A program made the translations under genes and the position numbers. The notes below the pieces were generated by a model. The model was given only the letters and a program-made list of their open reading frames with translations, did not search any database and was not told the origin of the DNA. Shown here in pieces: positions 1 through 8,408 of a stretch of DNA of 64,000 nucleotides (the first letter of the stretch is position 1; every line of letters starts with the position of its first letter). The DNA is from Hyphomicrobiales bacterium (GTDB lineage Bacteria > Pseudomonadota > Alphaproteobacteria > Rhizobiales > Rhizobiaceae): positions 1-64,000 of the forward strand of contig UCMS01000031.1 in assembly GCA_900473805.1 (NCBI GenBank), written 5' to 3'.

Positions 1-1111
1 GCATCGCCTGGTACCAGGCGGTGCGGATGGCGGACGCTTCATAGACATCGGCGGATGAAGCTCGAAGACCGCTACGCACCTCGTAGAGAATTTCCGGCTT
101 CAGCGATCCCCGGCGGGCCGGATCTTCGTAACTGTCGCGCATGCTGCCGGCCGTGAAGACGCTGCGAAGCGTCGTCCAGGCCCACCAGAGCCGCTCCATG
201 TCGAACGCTGGGGTCGCGAGCTCGACGGAAAAGCCCAACGCCTCAAAGGTCCCGAGAGCACTTTCGGTCAGGGCCAACACACCCGGTTCGAACGGCAGGT
301 GACCTGAGAAATCCCCGAGCCAGCCGATCCGCCCACCCCTGGCCGCAAGGCCGCGATCGAGCACAATCGGCTCGCTGTCGAAAGAAGCTGGATCGCGTGC
401 GTCGAAGCCTGACTGGATATTGAGCAGCAAGACAACATCCTCGACGCTGCGTCCCATCGGACCGAGCGTCGCCAGCTGATTGAGATAGGCATCGCGACCG
501 GGAAGTGCTGGGATGCGCCCGAAGCTCGGACGAAAACCGATCACGTTGTTGAAGGCGGCGGGGTTTCGCAACGACCCCATCATGTCGCTGCCATCGGCAA
601 CCGGCACAAGCCGGGCCGCGAGCGCTGCCCCTGCCCCGCCGCTCGATCCGCCAGCAGACTTGGTCTTGTCATATGGATTGCGGGTCACGCCGAAGACCGG
701 ATTATAGCTGTGCGATCCGAAACCCCATTCGGGGGTGTTCGTCTTGCCGATGATGATCGCGCCGGCCGCGCGAATGCGTTCGACCTGAATATCGTCGAAA
801 TCCGGAACGAAGTCGCGGAAGAGCGGCGACCCGTAGGTGCAGCGGATTCCCCTGGCCTCGCTGAGATCCTTGATCGCCATTGGGATGCCGTGCAACGGCC
901 CCGTCACCGCACCCTCGGCGCGCTCCCGATCTCGCAGTCGTGCTTCCGCCAGAAGATCCTCGTTCGGACGAAGGCTGACCAGCGCGTTGATCGCCGGATT
1001 GAGCGTCGCGATCCGCGCCAGATAGTCCTGCATGACCCGTTCTGCCGAAACTGATCCGGATCGAAGCGCAGTGGACAGCGCCGCAGCGCCAAGACGGGTG
1101 GAATCGGTCAC
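1..1111 (-). CDS. Amidase signature family hydrolase (3' end outside window)
   Basis: This is an amidase of the GatA/AtzF signature family, which hydrolyses a carboxamide to acid and ammonia. About 370 residues are visible and the C-terminus lies beyond the left edge. The Ser-cisSer-Lys triad is readable: Lys in AIKDLSEARG (about residue 81) and the serines of SAGGSSGGAGAA (about 152 and 157). The chosen start is GTG at 1111, because a GGAG motif sits six bases upstream and the amidase-like sequence begins there; a stop codon lies just upstream in frame. It is divergent from the polyamine-type ABC operon across a 442-base gap, which suggests joint control of amide hydrolysis and uptake. The substrate cannot be read from sequence. 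Frame and family are clear; the function of this copy is inferred. Confidence 0.88.
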   Translation of the reverse strand, partial: MTDSTRLGAAALSTALRSGSVSAERVMQDYLARIATLNPAINALVSLRPNEDLLAEARLRDRERAEGAVTGPLHGIPMAIKDLSEARGIRCTYGSPLFRDFVPDFDDIQVERIRAAGAIIIGKTNTPEWGFGSHSYNPVFGVTRNPYDKTKSAGGSSGGAGAALAARLVPVADGSDMMGSLRNPAAFNNVIGFRPSFGRIPALPGRDAYLNQLATLGPMGRSVEDVVLLLNIQSGFDARDPASFDSEPIVLDRGLAARGGRIGWLGDFSGHLPFEPGVLALTESALGTFEALGFSVELATPAFDMERLWWAWTTLRSVFTAGSMRDSYEDPARRGSLKPEILYEVRSGLRASSADVYEASAIRTAWYQAM

Positions 1112-1265
1112 GGGAAACTCCGAGGCAGGTAGGATCGGCGCAAGCGCCTGATGGCATCGCCCGAGGATGGAGTGCCCCACAAAGCCATGTCAAGCGCACG
1201 GCCAAGCGCCTGCCGCAGGCCAGCCATGCGTCGGCACAAATTTTCGCGGACCACGAAAATAAAAA

Positions 1266-1279
1266 TGGTCATACGACCA
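1266..1279. promoter_or_regulatory. Candidate operator: TGGTC-N4-GACCA palindrome
   Basis: A perfect five-base inverted repeat with a four-base spacer (TGGTCATACGACCA) lies between the amidase and the ABC transporter operon. The TGGT/ACCA half-site style resembles operators of GntR-family (FadR/VanR type) regulators. No GntR gene is visible in the window. It may control the amidase or the divergent region. Confidence 0.35.
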
Positions 1280-1441
1280 ATTTAGAGGCAACATGCCCCA
1301 AAATCAGGTGCGTGGCCTCGACCGGACCACGACGCCGAAGACAAGGGAACACCGGTCGAAGCGACGGGATATCGACAGAATCCGGTGTTTTGCCGGCCTC
1401 TGCGGTCTTAAACGGGAGGGAGGCTCCACATGCATTCGAGC

Positions 1442-1456
1442 TGGCACACGACTTGC
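1442..1456 (+). promoter_or_regulatory. Sigma-54 (RpoN) type -24/-12 promoter
   Basis: TGGCAC, five bases, then TTGC gives the GG-N10-GC spacing required for RpoN. It lies 98 bases upstream of the TTG start of the transporter ATPase, on the same strand. It fits nitrogen-responsive expression of a polyamine or amide uptake operon. The enhancer-binding activator was not identified. Confidence 0.6.
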
Positions 1457-1553
1457 GTGACCAGACCCAAGCGGCGCGATTGGCAAAGACGACTGCCACC
1501 ATCGCTTCGCAACCAAGTCCATTGCGCATAACCCGAACGCCAGGGGGCACCGC

Positions 1554-2654
1554 TTGAATTCTGCATCTGATAAGGCAGCCATTGAGATCCGCGGCGTCAG
1601 CCGCATTTACGGATCAGGACACGACAAGGTCACCGCGCTGGACGGGATCTTTCTCACCATTCGGGAAAACGAGTTCTTCACCCTGCTGGGACCATCCGGC
1701 TGCGGCAAGACCACGCTTTTGCGACTGATCGCCGGCTTCGATTTCCCGACGACGGGTGAAATCCTCCTGCACGGCGAAGACATTGCCCCGCTTCCGCCTT
1801 TCAAAAGGCCGGTCAACACCGTTTTCCAGTCCTACGCGCTCTTTCCGCATATGACGGTCGCCGACAACATTGGATTTGGCCTGAAAATGCTGGGCAAGCC
1901 GGCAGCAGAGATCAAGTCTCGCGTCGACGAAATGCTCGAACTGGTACACATGACCAAGATGCGCGATCGCCAGGTCAGCCAGATCTCCGGCGGCCAGCAG
2001 CAGCGCGTGGCGCTCGCCCGCGCTTTGGCACCGAAGCCGAAGGTGCTGTTGCTCGATGAACCCCTGTCGGCCTTGGACTATAAGCTCCGCAAGGAAATGC
2101 AGATCGAGTTGAAGCGTGTGCAGGCCGAAACCGGCATCACCTTCATCTTCGTGACCCACGATCAGGAAGAAGCGCTCACAATGTCAGACCGCATTGCGGT
2201 CATGTCGACGGGCAGCCTGCGCCAGGTCGGCTCGCCCTGGGACATTTACGACCGTCCGGCGGAACGTTTCGTCGCCGATTTCATTGGCGAGACGAACTTC
2301 CTTCAGGTCGAGGTCGCATCGGTCAATGGCGACAGAGCCAGTGTCAGATTGCGCTCGGGCCGCGAAATTCCGGCAACCTTTCCGGAGCGGACGACGCCTT
2401 CGGGTCAGGTCACAATCGTCATCCGCCCAGAACACGCCGAGATTGTCGCTCCATCGCCGGAGGCCACCCTGCAAGGCACGATCGAGAGCATCGTCTACCT
2501 CGGCACCGACACCAACATCAACGTCCGCCTCGACGGCGGCTCGCTGTTTACGGTACGCCAGCAGAACAGCCGTAGCGGCAGCTGTGGTTACGTTGAAGGG
2601 CAATCCGTCGGCATTCTCGTGAGCGACGATGTCGCCCAGATCCTGAAGGATTGA
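1554..2654 (+). CDS. ABC transporter ATP-binding protein, polyamine (PotA) type
   Basis: This is the cytoplasmic ATPase that powers a spermidine/putrescine-type importer. It has Walker A (GPSGCGKTT, about residues 46-54), the signature SGGQQQ (145-150), Walker B VLLLDEP (164-170) and the switch histidine in THDQEEA. A C-terminal TOBE-like regulatory domain follows from about residue 280. At 366 residues it has normal PotA length. The start is TTG: AGGGGG lies six bases before it and no better ATG fits. It is the first gene of the operon and is followed within 2 bases by a permease. The family is certain; the transported ligand is not. Confidence 0.92.
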   Translation: MNSASDKAAIEIRGVSRIYGSGHDKVTALDGIFLTIRENEFFTLLGPSGCGKTTLLRLIAGFDFPTTGEILLHGEDIAPLPPFKRPVNTVFQSYALFPHMTVADNIGFGLKMLGKPAAEIKSRVDEMLELVHMTKMRDRQVSQISGGQQQRVALARALAPKPKVLLLDEPLSALDYKLRKEMQIELKRVQAETGITFIFVTHDQEEALTMSDRIAVMSTGSLRQVGSPWDIYDRPAERFVADFIGETNFLQVEVASVNGDRASVRLRSGREIPATFPERTTPSGQVTIVIRPEHAEIVAPSPEATLQGTIESIVYLGTDTNINVRLDGGSLFTVRQQNSRSGSCGYVEGQSVGILVSDDVAQILKD

Positions 2655-2656
2655 CC

Positions 2657-3580
2657 ATGAGCGCGATCCAGACGGCCCCCGAAATTGCCAAATCGCGCGA
2701 CATCCGAAACCGTTGGCTTCTGAGCCTCCCGGCGCTTCTCATCATCTTCGTCGCAGCCATCGGCCCGCTCTTCGTGATGCTGGTCTATTCCTTCCTGGCC
2801 AAGGGCGACTATGGCGACGTCAAGCCTTGGGAATTCTCGATGGAGGGGTGGTTCTCCGTCTTCTTCGAGCGCGACATCTTCGACGACACCTTCGGCCTCG
2901 CCAGTGCCCATCTTTCGATCATCTGGCGATCTCTCAAACTCTCCTTCTACACCACCATCCTTACCCTGATCCTCGGCTTCCCCACCGCCTATTTCATCGC
3001 CACGCGCCCTGCGAAGAGCCGTGAAATCTGGGTCTTCCTGATCACCATCCCCTTCTGGACCAATCTCCTGATCCGCACCTTCGCGATGCAGCAGGTCATC
3101 CGGAACGAAGGCATCGTCAACAACGTGCTCATCTGGCTCGGCATCATCGATAGCCCGCTGCAGATCATCTATACCGACGTGGCGAACCTCCTGGGCATGA
3201 CCTATGTCTACCTGCCGCTGATGGTGCTGCCGCTGTATGCCTCGATCGAGAAGCTCGATTTCCGCCTCGTCGAGGCAGGCTATGATCTCTATGCCAACCG
3301 GCTGCAGGTGCTCTGGCGGATCGTCATTCCGCTGGTGAAACCGGGCCTGATTGCCGGTTCGATCCTCGTCTTCATCCCCTCGCTCGGCGCCTATGTCATT
3401 CCGCGCGTGCTGGGTGGCGGCAAGAACATGATGCTCGGCAACCTGATCGAGATGCAGTTCGGCTCCGGCCGCAATTGGCCGCTCGGGGCGGCCATGTCCA
3501 TCACGCTGATGGCTCTGGTGATGCTGGCCCTCATCTTCTATGTCCGCAATGCTTCGAAGTCGGGAGCTGGCCATGTCTGA
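2657..3580 (+). CDS. ABC transporter permease, PotB type
   Basis: An inner-membrane permease of about 307 residues, with six predicted membrane segments and the EAA-type cytoplasmic loop (VEAGYDLYANRLQVLWRIV). It pairs with the following permease to form the channel. A TTG lies six bases upstream in frame, but ATG 2657 is preferred because AAGGA ends six bases before it. The gap to the ATPase gene is two bases and the gene overlaps the next permease by eight bases, so translation is probably coupled. The sequence matches the binding-protein-dependent transport permeases for spermidine/putrescine; the actual substrate is inferred. Confidence 0.9.
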   Translation: MSAIQTAPEIAKSRDIRNRWLLSLPALLIIFVAAIGPLFVMLVYSFLAKGDYGDVKPWEFSMEGWFSVFFERDIFDDTFGLASAHLSIIWRSLKLSFYTTILTLILGFPTAYFIATRPAKSREIWVFLITIPFWTNLLIRTFAMQQVIRNEGIVNNVLIWLGIIDSPLQIIYTDVANLLGMTYVYLPLMVLPLYASIEKLDFRLVEAGYDLYANRLQVLWRIVIPLVKPGLIAGSILVFIPSLGAYVIPRVLGGGKNMMLGNLIEMQFGSGRNWPLGAAMSITLMALVMLALIFYVRNASKSGAGHV

Positions 3581-4382
3581 GCGTCGTTTCGACATCCGCA
3601 GCCAACCGGGCTTCGGCCTGATTGCGCTCTTCACCTTCTTTGCGCTCTATCTGCCGATCGGCGCGCTGGTGGCCTATTCATTCAATGCCAGCGACAGCCT
3701 CTCGGTCTGGGGCGGCTTCTCCATGCGCTGGTTTGCCGCCGCCTGGCACAACAGTGCAGTACAGGACGCGGCACTCCGCTCGCTGATCATCGCGCTCTGG
3801 GCGGCCGGCCTCGCAACGATCGTTGCGACGATGGCGGCACTGGCGACCACGCGAACCGAGGGCTATCGCGGCCTCACGCTGAAATATGCGGCGATCAACC
3901 AGCCCCTGATGGTGCCGGAGATCGTCACAGCCGTGGCGCTTCTGATCGTTTTCTCGCGCATCAAGGTGTGGACCGGCTACTCTGGCCTCGGATACCTGAT
4001 CATGGCCCACACGGCGTTTTGCATCCCCTTTGCCTATCTTCCCATCCGCGCTCGTCTTGAAAGCATGGATCTGACCCTGGAACGGGCTGCAGCCGATCTT
4101 TACGCCACCCCCTGGCGGGCGTTCCGCTTCGTCACCCTGCCACTGCTGCGTCCTGCAGTCATTGCCGGCTTCATGCTCGCCTTCGTGATCTCGCTCGATG
4201 ACGTCGTCATCACCGAATTCGTCAAATCCGGCGGGCAGGACACGCTTCCCACCTACATGCTCGGCCAGATCAGACGCGAAACGACGCCTGAGATCAACGC
4301 CATCGCCAGCATCTTCCTGGCACTGTCGACGGTGTTGATCGTGGCCTTCTTCTTCATCAACCGGCGCAAGCCGCAAGCCTGA
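3573..4382 (+). CDS. ABC transporter permease, PotC type
   Basis: The second membrane subunit of the importer, about 269 residues, with six hydrophobic segments and an EAA-like loop (ERAAADLYATPWRAFRFVTLP). The start is ATG 3573, because GGGAG lies seven bases before it and the mature family N-terminus begins there; an upstream in-frame ATG at 3540 would overlap far into the previous gene. It overlaps that gene by eight bases. The binding-protein gene follows after 30 bases. This is the standard ATPase-permease-permease-binding protein order. Confidence 0.9.
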   Translation: MSERRFDIRSQPGFGLIALFTFFALYLPIGALVAYSFNASDSLSVWGGFSMRWFAAAWHNSAVQDAALRSLIIALWAAGLATIVATMAALATTRTEGYRGLTLKYAAINQPLMVPEIVTAVALLIVFSRIKVWTGYSGLGYLIMAHTAFCIPFAYLPIRARLESMDLTLERAAADLYATPWRAFRFVTLPLLRPAVIAGFMLAFVISLDDVVITEFVKSGGQDTLPTYMLGQIRRETTPEINAIASIFLALSTVLIVAFFFINRRKPQA

Positions 4383-4412
4383 CAACGACTTAAAAACAGA
4401 GAGGAACGGAGA

Positions 4413-5453
4413 ATGACAATGAAATGGATGACGACGACGGCTATGGCCACACTCACCCTGCTGAGCCTTGCGGGCGCAGCATCGGCCGCAGGCGAGCTCA
4501 ACATCTACAACTGGGGGGACTATACCAGCCCTGAACTGATCAAGAAGTTCGAGAAGGAATTCGACGTCAAGGTCACCGTGACTGACTACGATTCGAATGA
4601 CACGGCGCTCGCCAAGGTCCGCGCCGGCGGCCACGGCTTCGACATCGTCGTTCCCTCCGCCAACTACATGCCCATCTGGATCAACGAAGGCCTGCTGCTT
4701 GAGTCCCGTCCGGACCAGATGGAAAACTTCAAGAATGTCGATCCGCGCTGGACGGATGTCGCCTGGGATCCGGGCCGTCACTATTCCGTTCCGTGGCAGT
4801 GGGGCGTGACCGGCATCGGCGTTAACACCAAGTTCTACAAGGGTGACCTCAACACCTCCGCTATCTTCCTGGATCCGCCGGAAGAACTGGTCGGCAAGAT
4901 CAACGTCACGCCGGAAATGAACGACGTGCTCTTCGCCACGATCAAGTACTTTGGCGGCTCGTGGTGCACCACCGACAAGGAACTGCTGCGCAATGTGCGT
5001 GACAAGCTGGTCGAAGCGAAATCCAAGTGGCTTGCCATGGATTACAGCGTCACGGACAAGCTGCCCACGGGTGACTATGCCGGCGTCTACTACTGGAACG
5101 GCGCGATCATGCGCTCGCGCCTGCAGAACCCGGAAGTGAAGTTCGGCTATCCTAAGGAAGGCTACCCCGTCTTCATGGACAGTGCCGCGATCCTCAAGGA
5201 CGCCAAGAACCCGGACAACGCCAAGGCGTTCCTGAACTTCATCATGGCACCGGAAAATGCCGCGCTGCTGTCAAACTTCGCCAAATATGCCAACGGCATC
5301 AAGGGTTCTGAAGCGTTCATGGACCCGGCGATGAAGGACGCACCCGAGCTTGTCGCTCCGCCCGAATTGGAAAAGGCCGGCGAATTCCTGCTGACCTGCG
5401 AACCGGAGGTCGCACAGCTCTACGCGAAGATCTGGACCGAAATTCAGAAGTAA
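4413..5453 (+). CDS. Periplasmic polyamine-type substrate-binding protein (PotD/PotF family)
   Basis: An extracytoplasmic receptor of 346 residues. A Sec signal peptide covers about the first 24 residues (hydrophobic TLLSLAGAASA, cleavage near ASA-AG). The mature protein opens with the family hallmark ELNIYNWGDYTSPELI and continues with the bacterial solute-binding fold (SBP_bac_8 type). A GGAG-like site precedes the start, and an in-frame ATG six bases later is an alternative. It is the last transport gene of the operon. A strong hairpin follows immediately, which may raise the abundance of this transcript over the downstream genes. The ligand could be a polyamine or a polyamine-like amide. 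Confidence 0.9.
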   Translation: MTMKWMTTTAMATLTLLSLAGAASAAGELNIYNWGDYTSPELIKKFEKEFDVKVTVTDYDSNDTALAKVRAGGHGFDIVVPSANYMPIWINEGLLLESRPDQMENFKNVDPRWTDVAWDPGRHYSVPWQWGVTGIGVNTKFYKGDLNTSAIFLDPPEELVGKINVTPEMNDVLFATIKYFGGSWCTTDKELLRNVRDKLVEAKSKWLAMDYSVTDKLPTGDYAGVYYWNGAIMRSRLQNPEVKFGYPKEGYPVFMDSAAILKDAKNPDNAKAFLNFIMAPENAALLSNFAKYANGIKGSEAFMDPAMKDAPELVAPPELEKAGEFLLTCEPEVAQLYAKIWTEIQK

Positions 5454-5485
5454 CGTCGATCCGAAAACCACAAGAACGACAAAAA

Positions 5486-5508
5486 CGGGAGGGCCAACGG
5501 CCCTCCCG
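5486..5508 (+). terminator. Strong intercistronic hairpin without U-tract
   Basis: A ten-base perfect stem with an AAC loop (CGGGAGGGCC/GGCCCTCCCG) lies between the binding-protein gene and the serine hydrolase gene. No run of T follows, and the next ribosome site (GGAGGAG) begins three bases after the stem. It therefore looks like a partial terminator or an mRNA 3' stabiliser rather than a full stop. Confidence 0.6.
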
Positions 5509-5526
5509 CAGGAGGAGCATTTACGG

Positions 5527-6708
5527 ATGGCGACGCGCTTTGCCGAGACCTATGGCTTCGAAAGGAATACGCTCACGCTCGCCAACTGGCGAACGGCGCC
5601 TTTTAGCCGTTTCAGCTTCGGCCATGCCGAGGAGTTGGTGCCGAGCGCCGCGATTGCCGCGACCGCAGAGATAGCGGAAGGCGCGCCTGTCGCATCCGAC
5701 CTGCTGCATCAGGCGCTGCCTCAAGGGCTGGCCGGGCAACCGGATGTCGGCTCCTATCTCGATTATGCCCACACCGATGCCTTCGTGCTGATGAAGGCGG
5801 GCAAAATCGTCGCCGAACACTATGCGCCCCATGCGGGCATCGATCAGCGCCACATCGTATTCTCGGTCAGCAAATCGCTGACCGCCCTCGTCCTTGCAAC
5901 GCTGGAAGCAGAAGGCTTGATCGACCCCGATGCCCCGGTGACCAGCCTGTTGCCGGAAGCCAGAGCCTCTGCCTATGGCGACTGCACCATCCGCGACGTG
6001 CTCGACATGCGCGTCAGCCTCGCCTTTGATGAGGCCTATCTGAACACCGATGGCGCCTATGCGCGCTATCGGCGCGCCACGCTGTGGAACCCGGCCGTCC
6101 CATCCAGCCCGAACGAAACCTTGCTCGCGTTCCTGCTGACGCTTCAGAAAGACGCCCACCCGCATGGCGGGGCGCATTTCTACGCCTCCCCCAATTCTGA
6201 CCTGCTCGGGGTGCTGATCGAGCGCGCGACCGGCGATCGCTATGCCGATGCGCTGTCCAAACGCCTGTGGAAACCGCTCGGCGCCCGCCACCATGCAAGC
6301 GTCACCGTCGACGCCGAAGGCACGGCACGCGCCGCAGGTGGCATCTCCGTCACCGCCCGCGACCTCGCCCGCGTCGGCGAGATGCTGCGCAACGGTGGCA
6401 TGGTCGACGGCCGGCGCATCATCCCGGACGCCTGGCTCTCCGACATGCTGACCAGAGGCGATCACCAAGCCTGGGTCGACGGAAAATCCAACTTCTTCCC
6501 CAACGGACGCTATCGCAGCCAATGGTACCAGTCGGGCGAGCCCGATGGGGCCTTCTGCGCGATCGGCATCCACGGCCAATGGCTCTATGTCGACCCCTCC
6601 TCGGAGACGGTTATCGTCAAGCTCTCGTCCCAACCGAACCCGCTGGACGACGAATTGAAACACGACAACTTCGCCTTTTTCCGCGCGCTTTGCGCCTGGA
6701 CCGCATGA
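5527..6708 (+). CDS. Serine hydrolase, class C beta-lactamase fold (EstB/NylB-like)
   Basis: This is a penicillin-recognising-fold hydrolase of 393 residues. The catalytic SxxK motif is SVSK (S113, K116), the Tyr motif is in HFYASPNSDLLG (Y219), and the third motif region is GIHGQW. This combination is closest to esterases and 6-aminohexanoate-dimer (nylon oligomer) hydrolases rather than true beta-lactamases. No signal peptide is visible, so it is probably cytoplasmic. GGAGGAG precedes the start. It is co-directional with the importer and the two amidohydrolases, so it may cut an imported amide or ester. The substrate is an inference. Confidence 0.85.
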   Translation: MATRFAETYGFERNTLTLANWRTAPFSRFSFGHAEELVPSAAIAATAEIAEGAPVASDLLHQALPQGLAGQPDVGSYLDYAHTDAFVLMKAGKIVAEHYAPHAGIDQRHIVFSVSKSLTALVLATLEAEGLIDPDAPVTSLLPEARASAYGDCTIRDVLDMRVSLAFDEAYLNTDGAYARYRRATLWNPAVPSSPNETLLAFLLTLQKDAHPHGGAHFYASPNSDLLGVLIERATGDRYADALSKRLWKPLGARHHASVTVDAEGTARAAGGISVTARDLARVGEMLRNGGMVDGRRIIPDAWLSDMLTRGDHQAWVDGKSNFFPNGRYRSQWYQSGEPDGAFCAIGIHGQWLYVDPSSETVIVKLSSQPNPLDDELKHDNFAFFRALCAWTA

Positions 6709-6725
6709 AATCAAAGGACACCGAA

Positions 6726-8396
6726 ATGGCAGCGACTGCAGACATCATCATCACCAACGGCCGTGTGCTGACCATGGACAAAGCGGCCCCGCGCGCCGAG
6801 GCCGTGGCGCTCTCCGGAAATCGCATCCTCGCCGTTGGCACGCGCGCCGAAATCGAGGCTTTGGCGATTGCGTCCACCCGCGTGATCGACGCAAGCGGGG
6901 CAACCGTGATGCCCGGCTTCAACGAAGCCCATATGCACATCTTCCCGGGCTCGGTGTCGCTGCGCCAGCTGAACCTCCACGGCGTTCACGGTTTCGAGGC
7001 GCTGAAATCCGCGATCCTCGACTATGCCGCAAAGAACCCGGACGAGCCGCTGCTGATGGGCTTTTCCGCCGACTATTCGATCATCTCGCTGACGGAGCCC
7101 TGCACCCGCCAGCATCTCGATGCCATTCTGCCCAATCGTCCCTTCATGATGTTCGCACCCGATCACCACACCGCTTGGGCCAACACCATGGCGCTGGAAA
7201 TGGCAGGTCTGCTGCAAGGCAAGGATGTCGGCATCGGCAACGAGGTCGTGATGGGACCGGACGGGCTGGCCAGCGGCGAACTGCGCGAAGGCAACGCCTT
7301 CGGTCCGGTCGCAGCACTCGCTTCGACCGGCGGTCGTGAAGAACTGGGCATGGTCACCGGCATGGATCCGGAGAATGTCACCCCCGAGCAGTTCGCCCTC
7401 GACCGCGCAATTCTCAAGGCCGGCCTCGATTACTGCGCCTCCTGGGGCGTCACCTCGATCCAGAATTTCGACGGCAACCATTATCAGCTTCGCCTGATGC
7501 GGGATCTCGAACTGTCCGGCGAGCTCTCCTGCCGCATTCGCATTCCCTATCACATGAAGAACTTCATGGCCCTGTCAGACCTGGACAAGGCAGCCGAATG
7601 GAAAAAAGAATTCGCCACCGACATGCTGCGCGGCGATTTTGTCAAAGTCTTCATGGATGGCGTTCTCGACAGCCAGACCGCCTACATGCTGGACGGATAT
7701 GGCGATCGTCCCGGATACACCTATGAGCCGCTGTTCACGCCAGAGGCCTTCAACGCGATCGCCACGAAGGCCGACGCGCTTGGCTTGCAGATCGCTGTCC
7801 ACGCGATCGGCAGCGCCGCGATCCGCCAGACGCTCGACGGATACGAGGCTGCAGTGAAGTCGAACGGCAAGAACGACAACCGCCACCGCATCGAGCATAT
7901 CGAGATCATCCATCCCGACGATATCCCCCGTTTCGCCGAACTCGGCATCGTCGCCTCCATGCAGCCGGTGCACTATCCCGGCGGCACCTGCTTCCCGGCC
8001 GAGCCTACCACGGCCAAAATCGGCGAAGACCGCTGGGACTATGCCTATGCCTGGCGCACGATGAAGGAAGCTGGCGCGCCGGTCGTCTTCGCCTCGGACT
8101 GGCCGGTCTCCCCCGTTTCGCCCTTCCAGTGCATCCAGGACGCTCTGACCCGCAAGCCCTGGAAGGAGGGCCTGAAGGACCAACGCTTCTCGCTTGAGGA
8201 AGCGCTTGAGGCCTATACCGCGATCGGCGCCTGGGTGGAATTCATGGAGGACCGCAAGGGCATGCTGAAGCCGGGATATCTAGCGGACGTCGTGATCTTG
8301 ACGAAGGACATCGAAACCGTTTCCGCAGACCAGATCATGGACACCGTCCGTCCCGCCGTCACGATCTGCGACGGTCGCATCACATTCCAGGCCTGA
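6726..8396 (+). CDS. YtcJ-type metal-dependent amidohydrolase, copy 1
   Basis: A 556-residue amidohydrolase of the Amidohydrolase_3/YtcJ group. Metal-ligand motifs are visible: NEAHMH near residue 70, HAIG near 360, RIEHIE near 390 and FASDWPVSP near 455. The start is ATG 6726, with AAGGA seven bases before it; an in-frame ATG 21 bases upstream overlaps the previous stop. There is no signal peptide, so the enzyme is cytoplasmic. It is followed after 12 bases by a paralogue of nearly the same length. Members hydrolyse cyclic or linear amides and imides; the exact substrate is unknown. Confidence 0.9.
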   Translation: MAATADIIITNGRVLTMDKAAPRAEAVALSGNRILAVGTRAEIEALAIASTRVIDASGATVMPGFNEAHMHIFPGSVSLRQLNLHGVHGFEALKSAILDYAAKNPDEPLLMGFSADYSIISLTEPCTRQHLDAILPNRPFMMFAPDHHTAWANTMALEMAGLLQGKDVGIGNEVVMGPDGLASGELREGNAFGPVAALASTGGREELGMVTGMDPENVTPEQFALDRAILKAGLDYCASWGVTSIQNFDGNHYQLRLMRDLELSGELSCRIRIPYHMKNFMALSDLDKAAEWKKEFATDMLRGDFVKVFMDGVLDSQTAYMLDGYGDRPGYTYEPLFTPEAFNAIATKADALGLQIAVHAIGSAAIRQTLDGYEAAVKSNGKNDNRHRIEHIEIIHPDDIPRFAELGIVASMQPVHYPGGTCFPAEPTTAKIGEDRWDYAYAWRTMKEAGAPVVFASDWPVSPVSPFQCIQDALTRKPWKEGLKDQRFSLEEALEAYTAIGAWVEFMEDRKGMLKPGYLADVVILTKDIETVSADQIMDTVRPAVTICDGRITFQA

Positions 8397-8408
8397 GAAA
8401 GAACAATC

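Noticed and set aside
1304..1606. Short open frames in the gap between the amidase and the importer
   Set aside because: They overlap the sigma-54 promoter and lack ribosome sites and recognisable sequence; the gap is treated as regulatory.
5527..6708. Beta-lactam resistance gene
   Set aside because: The SxxK fold is shared, but the YASPN and GIHGQW motifs are those of esterase or oligomer hydrolases, and no signal peptide is present.
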